DNA of 64,000 bases from Defluviicoccus sp. GTDB taxonomy: Bacteria; Pseudomonadota; Alphaproteobacteria; MPNO01. Every line of letters begins with the position of its first letter. The stretch's first letter is position 1. The stretch covers positions 30,747 to 94,746 of the forward strand of contig JAPPGP010000125.1 of NCBI GenBank assembly GCA_028821395.1, given 5' to 3'. Positions 52,887 to 61,191 of the stretch are shown piece after piece. The notes under the pieces were generated by a model. It was not told where the DNA came from and did no database searches. It was given only the letters and a program-made list of their open reading frames with translations. The translations under genes and the position numbers were made by a program.

Positions 52887-55247
52887 GTGACCGGCAGACT
52901 CGAGAACCTGCTGTTCCGCCGGCGCCGTATCGTGCTGGCGGCCTTCGCCCTGCTCACGCTCGCGATGGGCTGGCAGGCGGCGGGGCTCAGGGTCGATGCC
53001 GGATTCACCAAGCTGGTGCCGGTCGAGCACGAATACATGAAGACCTTCCTGCAGTACCGCGACGAGTTCGGCGGCGCGGACCGGGTGCTGATCGCGGTGA
53101 TGGCGCGCGACGGCGACATGTTCACGCCCGGGTTCCTGGCCGCTTTGCGCAAGGCGACCGACGCGACGTTCTTCCTGCCGGGGGTGGACCGGTCCCAGGT
53201 GTATTCGATCCTCACCCCCAACGTCCGCTTCATCGAGGTGGTCGAGGACGGCATCGTGGCCGGCAACGTGCTGCCTGCCGACTTCGCGCCGACCGAGGCG
53301 GGCTTCGTCCGGCTGCGCGAGAACATCGTCAAGGCGGGGCTCGTGGGGCGGCTGGTGGCGAACGATTTCTCGGGCGCGATCGTCGCCGCCAAGCTGCAGG
53401 AGTTCCACCCCGGCACCGGCGAACGGCTCGACTACATCGAGGTCGCGCACCAGCTGGAGCGCATCCGCGGCGAGGCCGGCGCCGGCGCCGAGGTCGACGT
53501 GCATGTCGATCTGCACATCATCGGCTTCGCAAAGGCGGTGGGCGACGTGGCCGACGGCGCGGTCCGCGTCATCATGTTCTTCGGGATCGCCTTCCTGGTC
53601 ACCGCGCTCCTGGTCTACGCCTACACCCGCTCGGTCCGCCTCACCGTGCCGCCGCTGGCATGCTCCCTGATCGCGGTGGTATGGCAGCTCGGCGGGCTCG
53701 CCGCGTTCGGCTTCGGCGTCGATCCGATGTCCATCCTGGTGCCCTTTCTGGTGTTCGCCATCGGGGTCAGCCACGGGGTGCAGATGGTGAGCTCGGTGCG
53801 CGCCGAGGCGGCCGGCGGCGCCGGCGGCATCGACGCCGCGCGGGCGAGCTTCCGCGCGCTGCTGCTGCCGGGCGCGGTGGCGCTGGCCTCCGATTCCGTC
53901 GGGTTCGTCACCATCTCGCTCATCGAGGTCCAGGTCATCAAGGAGATCGCGATCACCGCGAGCCTCGGGGTGGCCGCGATCATCCTCACCAACCTCGCGC
54001 TGCTGCCGGTGCTGCTGTCGTATTTCGAGGCCGACGATGCGGAGCGGCGCCGGGCGCGGGAACGCGACGACCTGCTGCGCCCGCTGTGGTCGCGGGTCGC
54101 CCGCCTCGCCCACCGGCGGCCCGCCGCCGCGGTGATCGCCGTCGCCGCGCTGCTGCTCGTCGCCGGCGCGTACTTCGCGCCCGAGGTGCGGGTGGGCGAC
54201 GAGCACCGCGGCGTGCCGGAGCTCAGGGCCGATTCCGTCTACAACCGGGACTCCGCGCTGATCACCGACCGCTTCGAGATCGGCGTCGACGTGCTCACGG
54301 TGATTTCGGAGACCGTCAAGGAGGGCTGCATCGACTACGAGGTGATGCGCATTCTCGACGATTTCGAATGGCATATGCGCAACGTCGACGGCGTCCAGTC
54401 AGTGCGCGGGCTCGCCGGTGTCGCGCGCGTGCTGAACGCGAGCTGGAACGAGGGCAGCCTCAAATGGCGCACCCTGCCGCGCAACCGCTACATGCTGGTC
54501 CAGTCGGTCTCCCCGGTGCCGACCGCCAGCGGGCTGCTCAACCTCGATTGCAGCGTGATGCCGGTGTCGGTCTACACCGCCGATCACAAGGCCGAGACCA
54601 TCGCGCGGGTGGTCGACGCGGTGAAGGAATTCGAGCGCGCGAACCGGAACACGCGCATCTCGTTCCGGCTCGCGTCGGGCAATGTCGGGGTCATGGCGGC
54701 GACCAACGAGGAGGTCGAGGCGGCGCAGTTCCCGATCCTCGCCTATGTCTACGCCGCGGTCATCCTGCTGTGCCTGGTCTCGTTCCGCTCGCTGGCGGCG
54801 ACGCTCTGCATCGTCGTGCCGCTCGGCGTGGTCTCGCTGCTCGCCTACGCGCTGATGGCGCTGCTGGAGATCGGGCTCAAGGTCTCGACCCTTCCCGTGG
54901 TGGCGCTCGGCGTCGGGATCGGGGTGGATTACGGCATCTACATCTACGGGCGGCTGCGCGTCTATCTGGAGCAGGGGCTCGACTTCGCCCAGGCGTATGA
55001 GCGCACCCTCGCGACCACCGGGGCCGGAGTGACGCTCACCGGCCTCACTCTGGCGGCCGGGGTGGCGACGTGGATCGTGGCGCCGCTCAAGTTCCAGGCC
55101 GACATGGGCACGGTGCTGACCTTCATGTTCCTGGTCAACATGGTGGGGGCGGTGGTGCTGCTGCCGGCGCTCGGCGCCTGGTTCGTCGGGTCAGGGCGCC
55201 GCGCCTCCTCCGACCCCGCGGTCAGCCCTCGTCCACCAGCCGCTTGA
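52887..55247 (+). CDS. RND/MMPL family transporter
   Basis: 786-residue pump of the MMPL/HpnN branch. Two halves each have one membrane helix, a large periplasmic loop and a bundle of helices, for about 12 helices in all: helix 1 RIVLAAFALLTLAMGW, first bundle around VRVIMFFGIAFLVTALLVYA, second bundle around AYVYAAVILLCLVSFRSL, and VALGVGIGVDYGIYIYGRLR as the charged helix. Start is GTG at 52887, 16 nt after the propeller gene. With DUF1302/DUF1329 it probably moves a lipophilic compound across the envelope. The gene overlaps the convergent ThDP-enzyme gene by 26 nt. Confidence 0.92.
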   Translation: MTGRLENLLFRRRRIVLAAFALLTLAMGWQAAGLRVDAGFTKLVPVEHEYMKTFLQYRDEFGGADRVLIAVMARDGDMFTPGFLAALRKATDATFFLPGVDRSQVYSILTPNVRFIEVVEDGIVAGNVLPADFAPTEAGFVRLRENIVKAGLVGRLVANDFSGAIVAAKLQEFHPGTGERLDYIEVAHQLERIRGEAGAGAEVDVHVDLHIIGFAKAVGDVADGAVRVIMFFGIAFLVTALLVYAYTRSVRLTVPPLACSLIAVVWQLGGLAAFGFGVDPMSILVPFLVFAIGVSHGVQMVSSVRAEAAGGAGGIDAARASFRALLLPGAVALASDSVGFVTISLIEVQVIKEIAITASLGVAAIILTNLALLPVLLSYFEADDAERRRARERDDLLRPLWSRVARLAHRRPAAAVIAVAALLLVAGAYFAPEVRVGDEHRGVPELRADSVYNRDSALITDRFEIGVDVLTVISETVKEGCIDYEVMRILDDFEWHMRNVDGVQSVRGLAGVARVLNASWNEGSLKWRTLPRNRYMLVQSVSPVPTASGLLNLDCSVMPVSVYTADHKAETIARVVDAVKEFERANRNTRISFRLASGNVGVMAATNEEVEAAQFPILAYVYAAVILLCLVSFRSLAATLCIVVPLGVVSLLAYALMALLEIGLKVSTLPVVALGVGIGVDYGIYIYGRLRVYLEQGLDFAQAYERTLATTGAGVTLTGLTLAAGVATWIVAPLKFQADMGTVLTFMFLVNMVGAVVLLPALGAWFVGSGRRASSDPAVSPRPPAA

Positions 55248-56979
55248 GCCAGATCGACACCAGCGCCGGCCTGCCGTCGCGCACCTGCCGCAGGCCGCGG
55301 GCGAGCGCGCCCTCCAGCTCGGCGGGGTCGCGGACCGTCTCGCCATGCGCGCCCGCCGCCTCGGCCTCCTTGGCGAAGTCGATCGGCGGGTCGAAATAGC
55401 CGCCCTGGAACCCGTCCCGCGCGGCAAAGCCTTCGGCGCCGTAGTTGTGCGCGATGCGCTCGGTCCCGGTGGTGTAGCTTCGATTGGTGTAGACGATCTG
55501 CAGGAACGGCGCATCGTGGTGGGAAGCTGCCCACAGCGCCGGAGCCGGCGTGCCGAACATGTAGAAGCCGTCGCCGCTGACGGCGATCACGTCGCGCTCG
55601 GGCGCGGCGAGCTTGGCGCCCAGCGCCGCGCCGGTCGCCCAGCCGCCGCTCGACCCCGGGTTGGCGAAATAGGAGCCCGGCTCGCTGCGGTCGAAATAGG
55701 TCCGCGACCGGTTGGGCGGCAGCGTCTCGTCGAACACGATGCAGTTGTCGTCGAACAGCCGCCCGATGCAATAGCTCGCCCACAGCCGGTCTATCGGAAC
55801 GTCGGCCGAGCGTTCCCGCGCGGCGCTTTCCGCCTCGGCGATCCAGCCTCGCGAGGCGGCGGCGAGCCGCTCCTTGCGCGCCGCGATGCGGTCGCGGTCT
55901 TCGTCGTGCAACAGGTCCCGCGCCGCCCCGGCGATGGCCTGGATCGTCGCCAGGCTGTCGCTGGCGAGGCGCAAATCGGCGGTGAACTCGAAGGTCGGGA
56001 TGCTGACCGCGATCGGATCGCGCCCGACCGAGACGACGAAGGCGTCCGGCCCCGGCGCGTTCCGCCCGGGCACCCAGGGCACCACGGCCTCCAGCGCCAG
56101 CACCATGTCGGCCTCCTCCAGCGTCGCCTGGGTCTGGAAGCAGGGGTGGCGGAAGGGGAAGCTCATATAGCTGCGCTGGACCGAGTCGGTAACGGCGAGG
56201 CCGAGGAGCTCGCACAGCTCGACCAGGGCCGGGACCGTCGCGGGATCGCGGCCGGACGCCGACACCACGACCACCGGATGGCGGGCCTCGATCAGCCTGC
56301 GGGCGACCTCCTCGGCGTCCGCGGCGGCGGGCGCGCTCGGGCGCGGGATGCCGAGCCGGTCGGCGCTCGGGAAGCACGCGCCGTCGACCGGCATCAGCGT
56401 CAGCTCCTTGGGGAAGCTGAGATAGACCGGTCCGCAGGGCTCGCTCCGCGTCACCTGGACCGCCCGGCTCGCGATCAGCCCGGGATTGTCCTGCCAGGTC
56501 AGGCGGTGGTCCCACTTGACGTAGTTGCGCACGATCCCGTTCTGGTCGAAGGTCTCCTGCATCCACAGATGCCCGCCCTCGTCGCGGCCGCCCTTCATGG
56601 TCCCGGCATAGGCGGTCGGCGGGAACCCGGCGGTGATGACCACCGGAAGTCCGCTGCGCGCGGCGGTGTGCACTGCGCCGCCATAGTGCATCGTGCCGCA
56701 ATCGACATGGGCCGCGGTCACGGCCGGGCGGCCGCTGACCGCCGCGAAGCCGAGCGCGGCGTTGAGGCTCGCGTGCTCGTGCGGCACGGTGATCAGCCGG
56801 ATCGGGTTGTTGGCGCCACGGGCGCGCGCCTTGGCCGTGGCCTCCTGGAAGAAACCGATCTCCGATCCCGAGGTGAAGAACAAATGGTCGACCCCGCCGG
56901 CAGCCAACCCGGCGACCAGCGCATCGCCCACGTCGTCGGCCGGCGCCTCGGTCCAGCCCGCGCCGCTTCCCTCGCCCAT
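55222..56979 (-). CDS. Thiamine-diphosphate-dependent enzyme, acetolactate synthase-like
   Basis: 585-residue ThDP enzyme with the three-domain layout of POX/ALS/BFD. The activating glutamate is in TVPHEHASLNAALGFAAVSG, and the ThDP/Mg motif is SGDGFYMFGTPAPALWAASH ending at TNRS. The middle domain is degenerate and without a clear FAD signature, suggesting a decarboxylase or benzaldehyde-lyase type and not acetolactate synthase proper. GGGAGA precedes the ATG at 56979. It is divergent from the lipoprotein gene. Confidence 0.88.
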   Translation of the reverse strand: MGEGSGAGWTEAPADDVGDALVAGLAAGGVDHLFFTSGSEIGFFQEATAKARARGANNPIRLITVPHEHASLNAALGFAAVSGRPAVTAAHVDCGTMHYGGAVHTAARSGLPVVITAGFPPTAYAGTMKGGRDEGGHLWMQETFDQNGIVRNYVKWDHRLTWQDNPGLIASRAVQVTRSEPCGPVYLSFPKELTLMPVDGACFPSADRLGIPRPSAPAAADAEEVARRLIEARHPVVVVSASGRDPATVPALVELCELLGLAVTDSVQRSYMSFPFRHPCFQTQATLEEADMVLALEAVVPWVPGRNAPGPDAFVVSVGRDPIAVSIPTFEFTADLRLASDSLATIQAIAGAARDLLHDEDRDRIAARKERLAAASRGWIAEAESAARERSADVPIDRLWASYCIGRLFDDNCIVFDETLPPNRSRTYFDRSEPGSYFANPGSSGGWATGAALGAKLAAPERDVIAVSGDGFYMFGTPAPALWAASHHDAPFLQIVYTNRSYTTGTERIAHNYGAEGFAARDGFQGGYFDPPIDFAKEAEAAGAHGETVRDPAELEGALARGLRQVRDGRPALVSIWLKRLVDEG

Positions 56980-57103
56980 CGCCCGTCTCCCGTTCGCCTT
57001 GAAACGCTCTCGGCGCATCTTGCCGCACTCGTCGCGTCAGCGAAACGTCGGTAGACTGCCCGCTCGACCAAAAATTGTTTTGTCCCGGGACTTGGGCACC
57101 AAT

Positions 57104-58093
57104 ATGAAGTTTCTTCCCGTTCTGCTCCTCGCCGCGCTGGTGCTGGCCGCCTGCAGCCGCGTCCTGCAGCCGGAAGACGACTCTATTCGGTTCGAGCGCA
57201 ATTCGGAGTTCGACGGCCGGGAGCTGCGCTTCTTCCTGACGCTCGAGGACGGAAGCGAGGCCTCGGTCAGCACGTCGGAAGATGTGATCGAGGCGTTCCG
57301 CGCGCCGACGCCCATGCCCGGCCACCGCGCGCACGCCTTCACCTTCCTCAAGGTGGAGGGGGACGACACGTCGGTCTCCCACGCGCTCCTGAGCTGGGAC
57401 CCGGACAACCCGTCGGACTACCTCGCGTTCGGCTGGTGGACCCAGTTTCTCGACCAGCATCCGCCGCGGCTGTCGTTCGCGGAGACGGAGCAATACGCGA
57501 TCGTCGACGGCCCGGAGCTGGATCACGAAGTCCCGCGGCGATGGCCGGTCGGCGGGACGGCCGAGTATGTGGGCCAGGCCGGGGGGCTCTATAGATACGA
57601 CTTCGGGAGCGGCTGGGGAGAAGACGAGGGCGGTTTCGTGATCGAGGAGTACGAGGGGGTCCTGACCCTGACCGCGGATTTCGCGGACCGCAGCCTGAAA
57701 GGCTGCATCGGTTGCGTCGGCGATCTGGACACGCGGCGCGCACATTTTGGCGTCTTCCTCGGCGAGGGGCTGAGGGACGCGCAGGGGTTGGCCAGGGACT
57801 ACGAGATTCATCTTGCCACCGCGATCATGCGCGAAGACGGAACATTCGAGCGCGACAGGGTGACCGTGAGGCACCCGGAGCGGACCGTCACGCGAACCGA
57901 GGGCGGCTGGGCCGGCACCTTTTCGGCCCGCCAGGACACCGACGGAAACCCCCGGCTGGTCGCGGGCTTCAGCGACGCCGGCTTCACGGAGAGCGACGGC
58001 AGCGAGGGCGTATTATACGGAACTTTCCTGGGCTTGAGCGTTCCCTTCCGGGAGACCGGAGTGTCCGGCCCGATGCCCGGGGACGGCGGCTGA
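57104..58093 (+). CDS. Transferrin-binding-protein-B-like surface lipoprotein
   Basis: 329-residue lipoprotein. Signal peptide MKFLPVLLLAALVLAAC with lipobox LAAC (Cys18) predicts lipid anchoring. The C-terminal half has the TbpB-type barrel pattern: GTAEYVGQAGGLYRYDFGSG, VLTLTADFADRSLKGCIG and a final GFTESDGSEGVLYGTFLG strand. Two cysteines sit in GCIGCVGD. Such proteins are commonly surface-exposed and exported by Slam-type systems, but no Slam gene is visible here. The weak ribosome site gives a less certain start. The family match is by motif only. Confidence 0.7.
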   Translation: MKFLPVLLLAALVLAACSRVLQPEDDSIRFERNSEFDGRELRFFLTLEDGSEASVSTSEDVIEAFRAPTPMPGHRAHAFTFLKVEGDDTSVSHALLSWDPDNPSDYLAFGWWTQFLDQHPPRLSFAETEQYAIVDGPELDHEVPRRWPVGGTAEYVGQAGGLYRYDFGSGWGEDEGGFVIEEYEGVLTLTADFADRSLKGCIGCVGDLDTRRAHFGVFLGEGLRDAQGLARDYEIHLATAIMREDGTFERDRVTVRHPERTVTRTEGGWAGTFSARQDTDGNPRLVAGFSDAGFTESDGSEGVLYGTFLGLSVPFRETGVSGPMPGDGG

Positions 58094-58884
58094 GCGTTCG
58101 AGTATCAGTCGCCCATGCGCGCGCCGGCGCGCTGCTTTGGGAGGCCTGGCGGGACGGCAGGCAGATCGAGGCGCTGCCGGCCGATTGCAGGCCGCGCACG
58201 ATCGAGGAGGGTTACGCGGCGCAGGACGGGCTGGCTGAGCGCGCCGGGCTCGCCGTCGCCGGCTACAAGATCGGCGCGACCAACGCCGACGTGCAGGCGC
58301 GGTTCGGCGTGGACGCCCCGTTCTCGGGCCGCATCTTCGCCGAGTTCATGGACGGAAGCCCGCTATACGTGCCGCCGGGCCGGGTCAATTTCTTCACCAT
58401 CGAGCCCGAGTTCGACTTCGTGCTCGGCCGCTCCCTCGCCCCCCGCGCCGCGCCCTATACGCGCGGCGAAGTGCGGGCGGCGGTGGCGAGCGTCCATCCG
58501 GCGATCGAGGTGCCCGATTCGCGCTATGCCGACTGGCTCGCGATGACGGCGGCGGACCTCATTGCCGACAACGCGATCGCCGGCCTGCTCTGCCTCGGAC
58601 CGGCGGCGCCGGGCGGGCTCGCTTGCGACCTCGCCGCGCAGCGCGTCGTCGTCAGCGTCAACGGGAAGACGGTCGCCGAGGGCGCGGGCCGCAACGTGCT
58701 CGGCGACCCGTGGAACGTGCTGGTCTGGCTCGCCAACCATCTGAGAGCGCGGGGCGCGACTCTGGAGGCGGGCCACGTTGTCACCACCGGCAGCGCGACC
58801 GACATCGTCCGCTGCCGCCCGGGCGATGCGGTCGCAGCCGATTTCGGCCCGCTCGGCCGGGCGGAGGTCCGCTTCGGGGCTTGA
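58090..58884 (+). CDS. 2-keto-4-pentenoate hydratase family protein
   Basis: About 264 residues, similar to hydratases and decarboxylases of meta-cleavage pathways (MhpD/DmpE type). Family core: AGYKIGATNADVQARFGVDA, the Mg-binding IEPEFDFVLGRSLAPR and HPAIEVPDSRYADW with LIADNAIAGLLCLGP. No ATG, GTG or TTG occurs in frame ahead of the conserved N-terminus. The best candidate is CTG at 58090, overlapping the TGA of the lipoprotein gene; an ATG at 58115 lies in another frame and would need a one-base indel. It ends just before the convergent DUF1330 gene. Confidence 0.8.
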   Translation: MSVRVSVAHARAGALLWEAWRDGRQIEALPADCRPRTIEEGYAAQDGLAERAGLAVAGYKIGATNADVQARFGVDAPFSGRIFAEFMDGSPLYVPPGRVNFFTIEPEFDFVLGRSLAPRAAPYTRGEVRAAVASVHPAIEVPDSRYADWLAMTAADLIADNAIAGLLCLGPAAPGGLACDLAAQRVVVSVNGKTVAEGAGRNVLGDPWNVLVWLANHLRARGATLEAGHVVTTGSATDIVRCRPGDAVAADFGPLGRAEVRFGA

Positions 58885-58892
58885 TCCCCGCG

Positions 58893-59198
58893 TCAGATCG
58901 GCGTCGCCTCGCCGCCCTCGACGATGACCTGCTCCACCTCGCCGGCGCCGCCCCGGCGATGCTCCGCCGCCGCCTGGTACTCGGGCGAGCGGTGGCAGGC
59001 GACGGCCCGGTCGAAGGACGGAAACTCGACCACCACGAAGCGCTCGAAATGCTCCGGCCCCTCCATGATCCGGTAGTCCCCGCCGCGGGCCAGCACCTTG
59101 CCGCCGTATTTCTCCAGGATCGCCGGGACCAGGTCGGTGTATTTCTTGTACTGCATCGGGTCGTGGATCTTCGAGCGGGCTACCCAGTAGGCCGGCAT
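58893..59198 (-). CDS. DUF1330 family protein
   Basis: 101-residue ferredoxin-like dimeric alpha/beta-barrel (Dabb-type) protein of DUF1330. It begins MPAYWVARSKIHDPMQYKKY, with the conserved RGGDYRIMEGPEHFERFVVV and AVACHRSPEYQAAAEHR stretches. GGAG precedes the ATG. No function is established for the family. Divergent from the VOC gene by about 90 nt. Confidence 0.9.
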   Translation of the reverse strand: MPAYWVARSKIHDPMQYKKYTDLVPAILEKYGGKVLARGGDYRIMEGPEHFERFVVVEFPSFDRAVACHRSPEYQAAAEHRRGGAGEVEQVIVEGGEATPI

Positions 59199-59287
59199 GT
59201 CAGGTCTCCGTCATCGTACGGTCCGGCTCGCCTTCGGGGCCGGCCCGGAATATGCTGTGCGGCCTACCAACAGGCGGGAGGAGCGGC

Positions 59288-59755
59288 ATGCCGCTGTCGC
59301 ATCTGGAACACTTCCTCGTCCAGACCGAGGATATCGAACGGACCAGGGAGTGGTATTGCGACGTGCTCGGCATGGTGGCCGGGCCCACCCCGGATTTCAA
59401 GTTTCCCGTCGTCTGGCTCTATATCGGCGACCGCGACGTGGTGCACGTCACCGAGGGCGGCAAGGACGTGTCGGCGAACCGGATGGCCTATCTCGGCCAG
59501 CAATCCGATGCCACCACCGGCACCGGGGTGGTCGACCATATCGCGTTCCGGGCGACCGGGCTCAGGAAGACGATGTCCCGCCTGGCCGCGCTCGGGGTCG
59601 AGTTCTCGGAGCGCCAGGTGGCGGCCCAGGGGCTGTACCAGCTGTTCCTGTTCGACCCGAACGGGATCAAGATCGAGCTTAATTTCGACGCCGCGGAGGC
59701 CGTGGGGCTCACGCCGCAGGTCATGGCCTCCGATCTCGAGCCGGCGAACGCGTAG
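59288..59755 (+). CDS. VOC family (glyoxalase/dioxygenase-like) protein
   Basis: 155-residue vicinal-oxygen-chelate protein with two beta-alpha-beta-beta-beta modules. Metal-ligand candidates are His in LSHLEHFLVQTEDIER and GVVDHIAFRATG, and Glu in NGIKIELNFDA. This fits glyoxalase, lyase or extradiol-type chemistry; the substrate is not evident. GGAGGAG precedes the ATG at 59288. Confidence 0.88.
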   Translation: MPLSHLEHFLVQTEDIERTREWYCDVLGMVAGPTPDFKFPVVWLYIGDRDVVHVTEGGKDVSANRMAYLGQQSDATTGTGVVDHIAFRATGLRKTMSRLAALGVEFSERQVAAQGLYQLFLFDPNGIKIELNFDAAEAVGLTPQVMASDLEPANA

Positions 59756-59809
59756 CCTGCATCGCCGTGCCTCCAGACGAATCGCCGTGCGTGCGGAGCG
59801 GCCGCATGG

Positions 59810-59832
59810 ATGGCCGGAACAGGTCCGGCCAT
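59810..59832. repeat. Dispersed palindrome (copy 2)
   Basis: Perfect 9-bp hairpin ATGGCCGGA-ACAGG-TCCGGCCAT followed by GAC. Read on the minus strand it is GTCATGGCCGGACCTGTTCCGGCCAT, matching copy 1 at 38602 except at the S positions and in the loop. It sits in the 214-nt gap between the VOC gene and the triple-Rid gene. Confidence 0.75.
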
Positions 59833-59969
59833 GACGGGGCGGTGGTGACGGTGGAAGAGTAGGGAGAGCGGGGTGCGGCCCGCCCCGCCATGTCATGGCC
59901 GGTCCCCGGAAGGAGCCGAGGGCCGGGCATGAGGGTGAACTGACGGGACAACGCCCGAGGGAGGACGCC

Positions 59970-61172
59970 ATGGCGGCAGCGCGACGGGAGATTCGTCTCG
60001 ACAACACGATGGAGCCGATCAGCCACTACACCGATGCGGTGCTGTGCGGCGACTTCCTCTACGTCTCGGGCGCGGGCCCGTTCGACAAGGACGGGGTCCT
60101 GATCGGCGAGGGCGACGTGGTCCGGCAATGCGAGGCGACCTGCGCCAATATCGACCGCGTGCTTTCGGCCGCCGACATGTCTCCGAGCGACGTGGTCTAC
60201 TTCAAGGTGCTGATGGAAGAGGTGTATGACGGACCGAGGATCAACCCGGTCCGCATCGACTTTCACGGCGATTCCTACCCCGGCAGCACAAGGGTGGGCG
60301 TCGGGCATTTCGCGCTTCCGGGCATGCTGCTCGAAATCGAGTGCGTCGCCTACAAGCCGCGCAACGGCGGGCCGCCGAGACAGGAAATCCGCTGCGAGGA
60401 ACTGTTCGAGCCGCCCAGCCACTACATCGACGTGGTGAAATGCGGCGACTACGCCTTCGTCTCCGGCACCGGGCCGATAGCGAGCGACGGCCGCGCGGTG
60501 CATTTCGGCGACCCCGAAAAACAGGCGTTCAAGACGCTGGAGAACATGGAGGTCATGCTGGATGCCGCCGGCATGGGTTTCGGCGATGTCTGCAAGGTGG
60601 TCTGCTATCTCGAGAACGTGCACGACCGGCCGAAGATCGACGCGGCGCGCAGGCGGTTCTTCGGCGACAGCCGGCCCTGCAGCACCCTGTTCGGGGTCCG
60701 GCGCCTGGCGATTCCGGGGATGAACCACGAGATCGAGGCGATCGCCTACAAGCCGGGCGACGGCGCCTCGCCGCGGAAGGAGCTTCGCGTCCCCCGCATC
60801 CACGAGCCGATCAGCCACTACACCGATGCGGTGCAGGCCGGCGACTTTCTCTTCGTCTCCGGCCAGGGCCCGTTCGACCCCGGCTTCGCGCTGGCCGGCG
60901 ACACGATGACGGCCCAGGCCGAGCAGGTGCACGACAATCTGCGGCGGGTCATGGAAGAGGCCGGATTCGGCTTCGGGGACGTCGCCAAGGTGACGGCGTA
61001 TCTCGACGATTGCGACGAACGTCAGGAGCTGAACGCGGTCCGCCAGAGATATTTCGGGCGCCACCGGCCGGCGAGCACCCTGTTCGGCGCCAATCGCCTC
61101 GCGGTGCACGGCATGAAGCTCGCGATCGACGCGATCTGCTACCGGCCCGGCGCCGGCGGCGCGCGCTCCTGA
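59970..61172 (+). CDS. Triple-Rid protein: three tandem RidA-like domains in one chain
   Basis: 400 residues made of three homologous units of about 130. Repeats 1 and 3 each open with EPISHYTDAV, repeat 2 with PPSHYIDVV; each then has GDFLYVSG-type, an alpha-helical middle and an end of the form ALPGMLLEIECVAYKP, AIPGMNHEIEAIAYKP or AVHGMKLAIDAICYRP. RidA acts as a trimer with sites between subunits, so one chain could form the whole trimer. The catalytic arginine position of archetypal RidA reads Ser in all three (YPGST, RPCST, RPAST). Followed 19 nt later by an amidohydrolase gene. Confidence 0.88.
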   Translation: MAAARREIRLDNTMEPISHYTDAVLCGDFLYVSGAGPFDKDGVLIGEGDVVRQCEATCANIDRVLSAADMSPSDVVYFKVLMEEVYDGPRINPVRIDFHGDSYPGSTRVGVGHFALPGMLLEIECVAYKPRNGGPPRQEIRCEELFEPPSHYIDVVKCGDYAFVSGTGPIASDGRAVHFGDPEKQAFKTLENMEVMLDAAGMGFGDVCKVVCYLENVHDRPKIDAARRRFFGDSRPCSTLFGVRRLAIPGMNHEIEAIAYKPGDGASPRKELRVPRIHEPISHYTDAVQAGDFLFVSGQGPFDPGFALAGDTMTAQAEQVHDNLRRVMEEAGFGFGDVAKVTAYLDDCDERQELNAVRQRYFGRHRPASTLFGANRLAVHGMKLAIDAICYRPGAGGARS

Positions 61173-61191
61173 CGGCAGGGGAGGGCGTCGC

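Noticed and set aside
48110..53416. A very long (1768-codon) open frame on the minus strand
   Set aside because: It lies wholly opposite the DUF1302, DUF1329, propeller and RND genes, which have signal peptides, ribosome sites and family motifs. Its own product is low-complexity with no domains.
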